A DNA stretch of 16,214 bases from Methylococcaceae bacterium NSM2-1 (GTDB lineage Bacteria > Pseudomonadota > Gammaproteobacteria > Methylococcales > Methylomonadaceae). Location: positions 1-16,214 of the forward strand of contig NQJI01000056.1 of NCBI GenBank assembly GCA_002256705.1. Reading direction: 5' to 3'. The translations under genes and the position numbers were made by a program. Positions 1-8,004 of this stretch are shown here, one piece after another. The notes beneath the pieces are model-generated. The model searched no databases. It saw only the letters and a list, made by a program, of their open reading frames with translations, and had not been told where the DNA came from. Position 1 is the stretch's first letter. Each line of letters opens with the position of its first letter.

Positions 1-1
1 C

Positions 2-295
2 CTTGCCGCCTATGTCAAGTTCAAAGTCAAGAATGTGGTTCAGTTTATTTCCGACTATGAAGAGAGCATCGTCAGCACCCTTAAAGATCAGGGCCTGAAT
101 GGCGTTATTTGCGGGCATATACACCACGCTGAAATTAAGGACATTGATGGATTTTTATATATCAATACGGGAGATTTCGTGGAAAGTTGCACTGCCATAG
201 TGGAACACGCGAATGGAACTATGGAACTCGTAAAGTGGCACAAGGCTGAATCGGCCATTGCCCATAAAGATGCGCTGGAAGTCAACGTTCATTGA
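2..295 (+). CDS. Metallophosphoesterase, LpxH-like (C-terminal part, cut by window edge)
   Basis: The reading frame is open from base 2, so the gene starts upstream of the window; the GTG at 35 is internal. About 97 residues are visible, ending in TGA at 293-295. The motif CGHIHHAEI carries the paired histidines that ligate metal at the end of the calcineurin-like phosphoesterase fold. It is followed by YINTGDFVESCTA, a stretch I recall from the UDP-2,3-diacylglucosamine diphosphatase-like group. Members of that group hydrolyse phosphate diesters or pyrophosphates, in LpxH during lipid A synthesis. The N-terminal metal motifs (DxH, GDxxD) lie outside the window, so the exact substrate cannot be settled. 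The nearest downstream gene is the NUDIX hydrolase, 281 bases away, so no operon is implied. Confidence 0.75.
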   Translation, partial: LAAYVKFKVKNVVQFISDYEESIVSTLKDQGLNGVICGHIHHAEIKDIDGFLYINTGDFVESCTAIVEHANGTMELVKWHKAESAIAHKDALEVNVH

Positions 296-397
296 TAGAT
301 GAACTGGATAGTAGCTTAAGCTAGGGCAATATATACAACCTCCATGAGTTCGACTAATATTAATTCAAGGTGAGTAAGCTTAAGGATAAGGCGTTAA

Positions 398-508
398 TTG
401 TTGATTAAGGCCGGATTTTCGGGAAATACCATCGTGATCGTGTTTGGGCTATTGGTATCGGTTACAATGGACTTGCTTACTAAAAAACATGTTCATGATC
501 AGGATTAA
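398..508 (+). CDS. Possible 36-residue single-helix membrane peptide or gene remnant
   Basis: A TTG at 398 follows an AAGG at 387-390 and opens a short frame that ends in TAA at 506-508. The product would have a hydrophobic stretch (NTIVIVFGLLVSVTMDLL) and then a charged His/Asp-rich tail (TKKHVHDQD). This could be a small membrane protein, or the remnant of a longer gene whose first helix looked like this. There is no ATG and no recognised homologue. The rest of 296-576 shows nothing I can name. Confidence 0.2.
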   Translation: MLIKAGFSGNTIVIVFGLLVSVTMDLLTKKHVHDQD

Positions 509-576
509 TATAGAAAAGGGTGCTATCTGTTAATTCTGTGGTTTGAATTGCTACGTTCCATATTCCAGAGGATGCT

Positions 577-1059
577 ATGCCTAAACCTATTACCCCCTTG
601 CTCGCTGCCGATATCATTATTGAGCTGATAGATTTCCCTGACCGTCCCATAGTATTAATTGAGCGCGCCAATCCTCCTTATGGCTGGGCGATTCCCGGCG
701 GCTTTGTCGATCTGGGCGAAATCGTGGAACAGGCCGCCGTGCGCGAGGCCCAAGAAGAAGTAAATCTTGATGTGCGTCTGATAGCCTTGCTTGGAATCTA
801 TTCCGACCCATCCCGAGACGCCCGTGGGCATACGGTGACGGCGGTTTATGTAGCCGAGGCGGCGGGTACGCCAGTGGCCGCAGATGATGCGAAAAATTGC
901 CGCCTGTTCAGACTGAATGAATTACCCGAGCTTTTGGCATTCGATCACGCCCAAGTGCTCGCCGACTATAAAAAATATCGGGAAACCGGCCAAGTGACAC
1001 CGCTGCATAACAACCCTGTCCGGGTTTCAGACATACCAGAAAGGCTTGTAATACACTGA
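577..1059 (+). CDS. NUDIX hydrolase
   Basis: This is a 160-residue cytoplasmic hydrolase of nucleoside diphosphates linked to another moiety. The NUDIX box runs from G42 to L64 and reads G-x5-E-x7-REAQEE-x-x-L, giving the Mg2+-binding glutamates E57, E60 and E61. The usual glycine near the end of the box is Asn63. The ATG at 577 has an AGAGGA about 6 bases upstream, which supports this start. Length and layout suit the ADP-ribose or 8-oxo-dGTP type, but substrate cannot be read from sequence alone. The gene is alone on its strand: the upstream gene ends 281 bases before it, and downstream lies a decayed gene on the other strand. Confidence 0.9.
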   Translation: MPKPITPLLAADIIIELIDFPDRPIVLIERANPPYGWAIPGGFVDLGEIVEQAAVREAQEEVNLDVRLIALLGIYSDPSRDARGHTVTAVYVAEAAGTPVAADDAKNCRLFRLNELPELLAFDHAQVLADYKKYRETGQVTPLHNNPVRVSDIPERLVIH

Positions 1060-1203
1060 TTAAAAAGGTGGGGCGAAATTATCTCGTTTTGCTTGGACAG
1101 GAGCAAGGAATTAATGCGTTCCTATTCGTAAACTCTTCCACTAGATGAACATGATTTAAGCCCTCCTATAACCAAATGCCAAGATTATTGTAAAGCTTTC
1201 CGT

Positions 1204-1586
1204 TCATTTATATTTGCTTTCCCAATCATGTTGCCAACCTATTTCCGGTTTATCTGACAAATAGTAATATTTACCATTACTAAAATCTGTTTCCATTTGT
1301 TGTGAACCAATATTGAGTCTATCTATGCGTAACTCATCAAGTATTTACAAGGCTATATCATTATTATTGCTAGATAATTGCTAGTATTTGGCCGTCTATA
1401 TTCAGATCGAAATTTATTCTCCCATCTTATCCCGGCTTTTCTATTAAAAATATCAATCGCCCCCTTATCAGTGATGACCTTGCTCCAATTTGAGAGAGTT
1501 TTCCAAAGATCGGAGTCAAAATCTGTAAGATTTTTCGCAGAACCATCGACATTTTTCTGGGTAGCATGCTTAATTTGAATCCACAA
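1204..1586 (-). pseudogene. Decayed hypothetical gene (frameshift plus nonsense codon, no start)
   Basis: Read on the - strand, one frame from 1586 gives a protein-like stretch (for example DFDSDLWKTLSNWSKVI and KAGIRWENKFRSEYRR). It runs into junk and stops at 1353. A second frame, starting near 1380, reads LSSNNNDIAL, then a TAA, then ILDELRIDRLNIGS and a Trp-rich end (GWQHDWESKYK), with TGA at 1204-1206. The two parts fit together as one gene broken by a frameshift near 1380 and by a nonsense mutation. No ATG precedes the first part; it begins just after the stop of the next gene. I do not recognise the family. It is AT-rich compared with glgP. A strong GGAGGG ribosome site followed by ATG and an early stop lies near 1135-1165 on the same strand, so a second decayed gene may follow it. 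Confidence 0.5.
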
Positions 1587-1604
1587 ATTTAAAAAAGAAT
1601 AAAA

Positions 1605-1918
1605 CTAGGACATTTTGTCAAGATGCTTAATCATCAACACAATTATCACCGCAGGAATTATCGCTGCCGACAACTCCCAGTACCCCATCACCAGCAATAC
1701 GATCTGATTACAAATTAATACTGCCCCGTAAGCGAGTGCCGCCCAGCGTTTTAAAAGCCATAATCCGCCAATACAGAGCAAGCTAAGAGCCACGGACAGG
1801 GTAAAATAAAGCGGATAAATCGCTCCCACCTGTTTGGACATAGGGGATAAAACCAGATTAATCATCAAATGGCGGTAATAACCAGAGGTTTTTCAGGGTT
1901 CCAGCGGGACTCGGTCAT
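1605..1918 (-). pseudogene. Small membrane-protein gene, frameshifted near its start
   Basis: The natural start is the ATG at 1916-1918 with AGGAAG about 6 bases upstream. It gives MTESRWNPEKPLVITAI and then TGA at 1865-1867. A second frame opens at TTG/ATG over that stop and runs 87 codons to TAG at 1605-1607. It encodes three hydrophobic segments with a positively charged loop (LLKRWAALAYG). N-terminal ERxNPExP-type leaders followed by four helices are a pattern I recall for small conserved membrane proteins of about 110-115 residues. I therefore infer that part of the first helix was lost together with the frame. The stop and new start overlap, so reinitiation could still give a three-helix product. 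Function unknown. Confidence 0.55.
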
Positions 1919-1996
1919 GATAACTTCCTCATTTGATGTTGTTGTTTAAACGGATTTTTCATCAAAACCATCCGTTTGGCAAGAGCTTGATTCCTT

Positions 1997-2020
1997 GCCC
2001 TGAATATAATAAATCAGGGC
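1997..2020 (-). terminator. Hairpin just past glgP
   Basis: GCCCTGA at 1997-2003 and TCAGGGC at 2014-2020 form a perfect 7-bp stem with a 10-base AT loop. It starts about 5 bases after the glgP stop codon. There is no T tract after it on the - strand, so it is either a weak terminator or an mRNA 3'-end stabiliser. On the + strand only TTT follows. Confidence 0.4.
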
Positions 2021-2025
2021 TTTCG

Positions 2026-4554
2026 CTATCCGTGTATATTAACCCAGAAAATATGCGTTGTTTCCAGCGGTACCAGACAGTCAGGATGATAGGGTCTGAT
2101 GCGCGGTGTGTAATCAGCGATGGGTCTTGTTGCCGGGATACGGGTGCTGTAAATAAAGCCATTGACTGCACCTGCCAGTGCTTGTTCTGTCTGCATGGGC
2201 ACAATACTGAATGTATCTTGCTCCGGAACTTCTGCAAACAGCTCAACACAGACATCCTCAGCGGTTAATTCACCTAGATAAACATGCATTCTGAAAAGGT
2301 ACTGATTATCCAGGGTCTCTGTCACCACGTTATCGACATGAATTTTGGGCCAGAAGTCATCGATAAATTTTAACCAGTTGACCAGGTTATGACCTAATCC
2401 GGCGTGGTCTTTGACACGTTTATGATAACTGGCTGCCAGAGGCAAATAAAAACGGCTGGTATATTCGCGCACCATTCGGTTAGCCGAGAAATAAGGCGTC
2501 AATGTTGCCATGCTCTCGCGCATAATGGCCAGCCAGCGTCTGGGAATACCAGTTTGATCGCGGTTATAAAAGGTTGGCACGATTTCGTTTTGCAGGCGTT
2601 GATACAGTATTTCAGCCTGTTCACGATCGGCATGTTGGGATTCCAGTCCATTCAGTGACCAGCCGACTTCCGGACGATAGGCTTCAGCCCACCAGCCATC
2701 CAATTCGGACAGATTCAAGCCGCCATTAACCAGGATTTTCATGCCACTGGTTCCGCAGGCTTCCCAAGGTCTGAGTGGGGTATTAATCCAAAGATCGACA
2801 CCTTGCACCAGATATTCAGCGGTGATCATGTCATAGTCACTCAGAAAAATAGCGCGTTCCCGGATTTCAGGCCGACGCATAAAATGATGCCAGGCTTTGA
2901 TAAGCGCCTGGCCAGGCAAATCGGCAGGATGGGCTTTGCCCGAAACGACCAGTTGTACAGGCCGGTCAGGATTGGTCAGTATGGCGGCCAGTCGGTCCGG
3001 GTCAGTTAAAAGCAAATTGGGTCGTTTGTAAGTTACAAATCGGCGGGCAAAGCCGATGGTCATTACATTAGGATCAAATAGTCGCAATACCCGGGCTTGC
3101 TGTTCGGCTTCCGGGATATTAGTGTTTACATTCAGCTCTCGGGCATATTCATCCCTGACAAATTTAACCAGTCGGGTACGATTTTTGGCGCGCAGGTTCC
3201 ACAGCTCTTCATCAGTGACCCGGTTAAATTGTTCAGGCAGGTTGCCATGCTCACAAAACCAGCGGTTTTTTCCGCATAGCTTGGTCCAGAGTTCATCTGC
3301 TTCCATCGAATCCCAGGCGGGGACATGGACGCCATTGGTGACATGAGAGACGGGTATTTCATATTTTGACCAGTTGGGAAACAGCGGGCTGAAAATACCC
3401 CGACTTACTTTGCCGTGCAAACGACTTACGCCATTTATGGTAGCGCTGCCATGTATGGCAAGATAGGCCATATAGAAGGATGAATCTGCATTTTTTGCAT
3501 AGGGATTTCTTCCAAGATCCAGCAATGATTCAATATCTATACCCAATTTTTGAGCATAAAGTCCAAGATAGTTTCGAATCAGTTGCGGGCTAAACCGGTC
3601 AAAGCCAGCCTCAACCGGTGTATGCGTGGTAAACAGATTGCCCGCTCGGCTGACGGTTAAGGCGGTTTGAAAATCCAGATTATTTTCAGACATTAAATCC
3701 CGGGCGCGTTCCAGCACTAAAAATGCCGCATGGCCTTCATTGAGATGGCAGACATCAGGCGTTATACCCATCGCCCGCAATACCCGCCAGCCGCCTATGC
3801 CCAGCAAAATTTCCTGCGACAAACGATGTTCCAGGTCGCCGCTGTATAACTTGGTAGTAATGCAGCGATCGACCGGATGATTGACAGGATCATTGGTATC
3901 CAGTAAATAAAGTTTGATGCGGCCAATTTGCGCCTGCCAGACTCTGACCCATAATTCTTCAGGAGTATGTAACTGTATACGCAGCCATTCACCTTTACCA
4001 TTGCGTACCGGACAAACCGGCAAGTCGCCGGTATCGCAGGAAGGATAAAGCGCGATTTGATTGCCATCATTATCAAAGGCTTGACGGAAATAGCCGTTTT
4101 GGTAGAGCAGGCCAACGCCAATCAAGGGCAGTCCCAGATTGTTCGATGCTTTCAGGTGATCGCCTGCAAGTAAACCCAGACCACCGGAATACATAGGCAA
4201 GGCTTCGCTGAGTCCGAATTCCATACTGAAATAGGCAACTTGCTGCAGATGAGTGGTCTGCTCAAGTTCCATCTGAAACCAGCGCTTTTCAGCGAGGGAT
4301 TGCCGCTGTGCTGAAACAATGCTCTGCAGTTTGCGGCAAAAAGTCTCATTGTTTGCCAGTTCTTCAAGACGGGAGCCGGAAGCCGCCTGTAATACCAGCC
4401 AGGGATTACGCGTTTGCTGGTATAAATTACTATCCAGTTCGTGCCAGATTTCATCGGCACGATGGCTCCAGGAATAATTACAGTCCAGGGCTAATTCGGG
4501 CAGCCCATCCAGTTTCTGGATTAGCTCGGGAGGAAAATATCTTGGTGTAGACAT
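2026..4554 (-). CDS. glgP: Alpha-glucan (glycogen) phosphorylase, GT35, DUF3417-type
   Basis: This cytoplasmic enzyme splits alpha-1,4-glucans with phosphate to release glucose-1-phosphate, the first step of glycogen breakdown. The 842-residue protein starts with the DUF3417 region (about residues 14-120) that marks the long GlgP group, followed by the phosphorylase core. The pyridoxal-phosphate site is EACGTSGMK, with the PLP lysine at K606. Other core features are HLNEGHAAF (270-278), THTPVEAG (310-317) and GFARRFVTYKR (501-511). The ATG at 4552-4554 has an AGGTGA about 8 bases upstream. Length and motifs are complete and I see no damage. No other glycogen genes are adjacent, so it seems to be a single-gene unit. 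The promoter should lie in 4555-4700, but I see no convincing boxes. Confidence 0.95.
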   Translation of the reverse strand: MSTPRYFPPELIQKLDGLPELALDCNYSWSHRADEIWHELDSNLYQQTRNPWLVLQAASGSRLEELANNETFCRKLQSIVSAQRQSLAEKRWFQMELEQTTHLQQVAYFSMEFGLSEALPMYSGGLGLLAGDHLKASNNLGLPLIGVGLLYQNGYFRQAFDNDGNQIALYPSCDTGDLPVCPVRNGKGEWLRIQLHTPEELWVRVWQAQIGRIKLYLLDTNDPVNHPVDRCITTKLYSGDLEHRLSQEILLGIGGWRVLRAMGITPDVCHLNEGHAAFLVLERARDLMSENNLDFQTALTVSRAGNLFTTHTPVEAGFDRFSPQLIRNYLGLYAQKLGIDIESLLDLGRNPYAKNADSSFYMAYLAIHGSATINGVSRLHGKVSRGIFSPLFPNWSKYEIPVSHVTNGVHVPAWDSMEADELWTKLCGKNRWFCEHGNLPEQFNRVTDEELWNLRAKNRTRLVKFVRDEYARELNVNTNIPEAEQQARVLRLFDPNVMTIGFARRFVTYKRPNLLLTDPDRLAAILTNPDRPVQLVVSGKAHPADLPGQALIKAWHHFMRRPEIRERAIFLSDYDMITAEYLVQGVDLWINTPLRPWEACGTSGMKILVNGGLNLSELDGWWAEAYRPEVGWSLNGLESQHADREQAEILYQRLQNEIVPTFYNRDQTGIPRRWLAIMRESMATLTPYFSANRMVREYTSRFYLPLAASYHKRVKDHAGLGHNLVNWLKFIDDFWPKIHVDNVVTETLDNQYLFRMHVYLGELTAEDVCVELFAEVPEQDTFSIVPMQTEQALAGAVNGFIYSTRIPATRPIADYTPRIRPYHPDCLVPLETTHIFWVNIHG

Positions 4555-5053
4555 GCTGTATCACCTGCAAACGAAACTGATGAACAAAAGTATTTTCAGA
4601 CGTAAATGTTGCTGGAGTGGTTTTAGCCGCGATTTTCGTGCTTAGAAGCCCCTCTTACAGAAAGGATCTGAATAATGACTGTCAAATTAATGAGCTTATA
4701 TAAACTTTCTAATTTTGTGCCATTTTTATTGCAGTATAATGCCAAATTGACAAAATTGTTAACGCCTATAATCTGTATTTATAGCATTTCTGGATGGTCG
4801 CTTTTTGTACACCGGCCTCCTTGTTTCATCACACAGTCATATTTTTTAATTAATCTCGATTTATTAATTACCTGAAAGTATAAAAAGCACTTTCTGACAC
4901 GAATAGTCAGGTGAGTTGTGGAAAAATGGCTTATAACATCAAAGGACAATATTCTCCTGCTTGAGGCGTTGCACTGGTAATCCTCTATTATCATTGTATC
5001 ACTGTGTTGAATTTGGGTTTTTAGGTTTAACATCACTCGCTGAAAATCTTGGA
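4555..5053. other. Gene-free stretch with an AT-rich palindrome, up to the intron
   Basis: No reading frame here looks like a real protein; the open frames lack ribosome sites and plausible composition. The stretch is AT-rich. It contains a perfect 8-bp inverted repeat (TAATTAAT at 4847-4854, ATTAATTA at 4863-4870) and a 5-bp hairpin CTGAC/GTCAG near 4893-4910. The last 14 bases (5040-5053) are the 5' exon recognised by the group II intron. Confidence 0.5.
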
Positions 5054-5070
5054 GTGTGCCACAGGCACAC
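5054..5070 (+). repeat. Perfect hairpin at the very 5' end of the intron
   Basis: GTGTGCC (5054-5060) and GGCACAC (5064-5070) are perfectly complementary with only three bases (ACA) between them. This hairpin would sequester the first intron bases, which normally take part in splicing contacts. Confidence 0.6.
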
Positions 5071-5613
5071 AAGCTGACGCTATACGGAAATTGAGGTCAG
5101 ATGTGTATAAGCTCATTGGAAGATGATGGTAGGCCCATCAAAGTCTGTTGTCGGAAACTGGCTTTAAACCACCTCAAGCTGCTGGCATTAAGAGTGCCGG
5201 TAGTGAGCGTTGAGGAAAAGCTAATTTTGAATTAGCAGGTATGGTATAGAGAGACGAGTTAAACCGAACCTATGTTGACGCGTCGTTATTCAGAGACTAG
5301 ACATCAAAACCAAGGGCGTCCAAGACTCTTGGGATGAGTCTGCAAGCGAATCCGAAGGCTGTGCAGGCGGTGTCCGGCGTATAGTAGGCGTGACTCTGTA
5401 CTGGGCTTTCAATGGGAACTGTGGGAACCAGTCATCATGATGTTAAGGGAGAAATGCAAATAACTAAATTTATGAGTATGAGAGTACCGATGCATGATAC
5501 TGGGGCGGAGTTGCTCGTAGTAGCGAGGAAGCGTTTGTAATGAACGTGGAGCGAAGGGGCAACATCAGGCAGCCTGTGTTGATATCACAACTGTCTAACG
5601 GCAGGAGGATGAT

Positions 5614-6864
5614 GTGAGCGAGGCAAAGCCATTTGTCATTTCGAAATGGCAGGTTATGCGTGCATTTGAATTGGTGAAAGCCAATGCGGGTGCCGCGGGA
5701 GTTGATAAGCAATCACTGTCGGATTATGAAGGAAATCTGACAGATAATCTTTACACGCTATGGAATCGGCTGTCGTCAGGCAGCTATTTCCCACCGCCTG
5801 TGAAAGCGGTAGCCATACCGAAGAAAGCAGGCGGCGAACGACTTTTGGGCATCCCCACCGTGAGTGATCGTATCGCCCAGATGGTAGTCAAACTGGAGTT
5901 TGAACCCCAAGTTGAGCCGCACTTTTTACCTGATTCTTATGGCTACAGGCCGAATAAATCAGCATTGGATGCGGTGGGCGTCACGCGGGAGCGTTGTTGG
6001 CGCTACGACTGGGTACTTGAGTTTGATATTAAGGGGTTGTTCGACAATATACCGCACGATTTATTACTTAAAGCGGTCTATAAACATACGGGTACGCCGT
6101 GGGTGAGGCTGTATATTGAACGCTGGTTAACGGCGCCGATGCAGATGCCCAATGGGGAGTTGGTCAGTCGGGACAAAGGCACTCCACAGGGCGGGGTTGT
6201 CAGCCCCGTGCTCAGTAATTTGTTTTTGCACTATGTATTCGATAAATGGTTGAAAAATCATTACCCGAATACACCTTGGTGTCGCTACGCCGATGATGGT
6301 TTGGTGCATTGCCGTAGCGAGGCGGAAGCCCAACACATGCTGGAAGTATTGAAACAACGCTTTCAGTCCTGTGGACTTGAACTTCATCCGGTGAAAACCA
6401 AGATCGTTTACTGTAAAGATGGAAGCCGCAAAGGGCACCATGAGCATACATCCTTTGATTTTCTGGGGTATACGTTCAGACGGCGACTTTGTAGGAATCG
6501 CAAAAGAAACAGTGTGTTTGTAAACTTTACGCCGGCAGTGAGTAAAGCGGCGCTGAAGTCAATGCGGCTAAAGGTCAGAAAGTTACGGGTCAGAACCCGT
6601 ACCGAGTTGAGCTTAGGGCAAGTAGCAAAATGGCTGAACCCCATCATCAATGGATGGATAGCCTATTATGGTTGCTATACCCGCTCAGCGTTATACGGTA
6701 TGTGTCGTCACGTAAACATGACCCTGGTGAGGTGGGCAAGGCGAAAGTACAAGCCGCTCCGCCAGCATAAGATAAAAGCAATGCTGTTTCTGGAGAAGAT
6801 TGCAGATCAATACCCCAACTTGTTCGCTCATTGGCGGGCGGGAATGATAGGTGCGTTTGCCTGA
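5614..6864 (+). CDS. ltrA: Group II intron reverse transcriptase/maturase
   Basis: The 416-residue protein reverse-transcribes the intron and helps it fold and splice. The RT domain covers about residues 15-290. It has FDIKGLFDN with a catalytic aspartate at D138, TPQGGVVSP at 190-198, and the catalytic YADD at 225-228. The maturase (X) domain follows at about 300-385 and includes LNPIINGWIAYYG (341-353). The C-terminus ends ...HWRAGMIGAFA with no HNH endonuclease domain, so mobility would rely on routes other than second-strand cleavage by its own nuclease. The start is GTG at 5614, with a strong AGGAGG at 5603-5608; the overlapping ATG at 5612 meets a stop at once. The length is full for endonuclease-less maturases. 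I cannot assign the intron class with certainty. Confidence 0.95.
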   Translation: MSEAKPFVISKWQVMRAFELVKANAGAAGVDKQSLSDYEGNLTDNLYTLWNRLSSGSYFPPPVKAVAIPKKAGGERLLGIPTVSDRIAQMVVKLEFEPQVEPHFLPDSYGYRPNKSALDAVGVTRERCWRYDWVLEFDIKGLFDNIPHDLLLKAVYKHTGTPWVRLYIERWLTAPMQMPNGELVSRDKGTPQGGVVSPVLSNLFLHYVFDKWLKNHYPNTPWCRYADDGLVHCRSEAEAQHMLEVLKQRFQSCGLELHPVKTKIVYCKDGSRKGHHEHTSFDFLGYTFRRRLCRNRKRNSVFVNFTPAVSKAALKSMRLKVRKLRVRTRTELSLGQVAKWLNPIINGWIAYYGCYTRSALYGMCRHVNMTLVRWARRKYKPLRQHKIKAMLFLEKIADQYPNLFAHWRAGMIGAFA

Positions 6865-6867
6865 TGG

Positions 6868-6943
6868 GAGCGGTATGAATCGAGAGGTTCACGTACCGTT
6901 CTGCGAGAGGCTGCGGGGGCAGTTCCTGCGGTCTACTCAACAC
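6868..6943 (+). ncRNA. Group II intron domains V and VI
   Basis: Domain V is the canonical 34 bases at 6868-6901. It starts GAGCGG with the catalytic AGC, has a GAGA tetraloop in an AAUC/GGUU stem, and closes with ACCGTTC. It lies 3 bases after the maturase stop. Domain VI follows at about 6905-6938. GAGAGGCTGCGGG pairs with CCTGCGGTCTACTC, leaving A6935 as a bulge, which I take as the branch-point adenosine. The 3' splice site is then 6-8 bases on, at 6941 or 6943. Confidence 0.88.
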
Positions 6944-7143
6944 TGAGAAAAGTCATCCGCCGCCTCCGAGCAAAGAAGAATTGAAATAAAAGTGAAGCTT
7001 CAAGCAGGCGTTTTGAAAACGGGGTGCGCAGGTTAAGTTGGTGCTGAATAGAGAAGACTGAAAACTACTGAGCTACGTATTGCCAAAAGCATAAAAACCG
7101 GATTTCTGATTTCATCGTGTTACGAAAACCATAGGGTAAGACA
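6944..7143. other. 3' exon side of the intron; no gene
   Basis: These 200 bases between the intron and the metal-binding gene carry no convincing gene. If the 3' splice site is 6943, the joined exons read in one frame as LKILDEKSHPPPSKEELK and stop, but a TAA lies 5 codons upstream of this stretch in the 5' exon. Confidence 0.4.
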
Positions 7144-7413
7144 ATGACAAAATACTCTCGCGAAAAAATTTATACCTGTCCCATGCACCCGGAAATTCGT
7201 CTGGAAAAGCCTGGAAACTGTCCTAAATGCGGAATGGCCCTGGAACCAATGGCTCCGATGGAAAGCAAGGCCCCCGAAATTCATACCGAATATGTGTGTC
7301 CGATGCATCCTGAGATCATCCGCAGTGAACCCGGCTCCTGTCCCAAGTGTGGAATGGCTCTGGAAGCCCGGGACGTTTCGGTGGAGGAAGAGGAAAACCA
7401 GGTTCACCCATGA
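7144..7413 (+). CDS. Small protein with two heavy-metal-binding domains
   Basis: The 89-residue protein holds two copies of the pattern YxCPMHPEI...[12 protein letters not shown] (about residues 10-34 and 50-74). Each copy has the Cys, Met and His residues of the heavy-metal-binding domain usually found at the N-terminus of copper-exporting P-type ATPases. The tail [11 protein letters not shown] resembles the linker that leads into such an ATPase, but the protein stops four residues later and no ATPase follows. It could be a free-standing copper/silver-binding protein or a truncated ATPase N-terminus. The ATG has an AGGGTAAG a few bases upstream, so it can be translated. It overlaps the next short ORF by ATGA (7410-7413). 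It lies 200 bases after the intron. Confidence 0.85.
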   Translation: MTKYSREKIYTCPMHPEIRLEKPGNCPKCGMALEPMAPMESKAPEIHTEYVCPMHPEIIRSEPGSCPKCGMALEARDVSVEEEENQVHP

Positions 7414-7580
7414 ACGATCAACAAATGCGCAAGCTACTCGATTTTATAGCTCGCTCTAAAGTTAAGTGGTTTTAGAGTGAGATGGGAGTAATACCGATGC
7501 AAGACGCTGAATTGCAAACTTATTTGCAAACCTTAGACATCAAATTTGTGCTACCCAATGGAGAAACTTCTGCGCCATGA
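7410..7580 (+). pseudogene. Short ORF coupled to the metal-binding gene, split by an in-frame TAG
   Basis: The ATG at 7410-7412 overlaps the TGA of the preceding gene, a classic arrangement for coupled translation. The frame reads [21 protein letters not shown], meets TAG at 7473-7475, and then stays open in the same frame to TGA at 7578-7580. An internal ATG at 7497 has GGAG at 7485-7488 and would give MQDAELQTYLQTLDIKF and ten more residues. Either a 56-codon gene carries a nonsense mutation, or two very short peptides are made. I recognise no family. Confidence 0.4.
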
Positions 7581-8004
7581 AACCACCCCCAGAACGAAAC
7601 TGATAGGTCCAAAGATTACAACGGAGGTAAACAGTACATGAAAGCGGGATTGTCTGCTGAAGTTTAAGCAATAGTATGTTTACTATAAAAATGCATGATT
7701 CTATATTGCACTAGTAAAATAGTTATCCGGCTCTTTTTTCATTGTTTTAAATACGAAGCCAGTCTTTTGTAGAAAATGTCACAACTAAAGTACAACAAAC
7801 ACCGACAAAACAACAAACTTTTTGGGATGATTACCACAGATAACAAGGCATGTTGGTTTGGTATATAAATTGCTGATTTTTTATTCGATACTTTAACGCA
7901 TGTATCGAATAAATACCCCGGGTTCAGAATGTCTATTGATTATTTGAAAAGCAATTCTCCCTAGTATTTACTTTTACTGTTAGTTATTTTTGGAGTGTGT
8001 AAAC
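7581..8004. other. AT-rich intergenic stretch
   Basis: There is no real gene. A GGAGGT followed by ATG and only nine codons sits at about 7620-7670 and may be a remnant of a gene start. The stretch contains the 12-bp inverted repeat listed separately and must hold the promoter of the gene at 8005, though I see no clear -35/-10 pair. Confidence 0.5.
7880..7913. repeat. 12-bp perfect inverted repeat upstream of the 8005 gene
   Basis: TTTATTCGATAC (7880-7891) and GTATCGAATAAA (7902-7913) are exact reverse complements separated by 10 bases. The repeat lies about 90 bases before the ATG at 8005. No T tract follows it on either strand, so a simple terminator is unlikely. It could be an operator or an mRNA leader hairpin. 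Confidence 0.6.

Larger units (their letters stand above)
5054..6943 (+). mobile_element. Complete group II intron with maturase
   Basis: The intron begins with GTGTG (5054-5058), matching the GUGYG 5' consensus, and ends at AC (6941 or 6943). A structured 5' part of about 560 bases precedes the maturase gene at 5614-6864, and domains V and VI follow it. The 5' boundary is confirmed by base pairing. Exon bases TCTTGGA (5047-5053, IBS1) are complementary over 7 bp to TCCAAGA (5319-5325, EBS1). Exon CTGAA (5040-5044, IBS2) is complementary to TTCAG (5289-5293, EBS2). Such retroelements self-splice as RNA and move by reverse splicing with help from their protein. All parts look intact, so it may be active. 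It lies in gene-free DNA, so harm to the host is probably small. Confidence 0.9.

Noticed and set aside
4747..4772. TTGACA and TATAAT as a promoter
   Set aside because: Both boxes are perfect, but the spacer is only 14 bases and no gene follows on the + strand before the intron.
4675..4875. 66-codon + strand frame with hydrophobic residues
   Set aside because: The composition reflects AT-rich DNA, the start has no good ribosome site and it includes the 4847-4870 palindrome.
4779..5072. 97-codon open frame on the - strand
   Set aside because: It has no ribosome site, runs across the intron boundary and has an unlikely composition.
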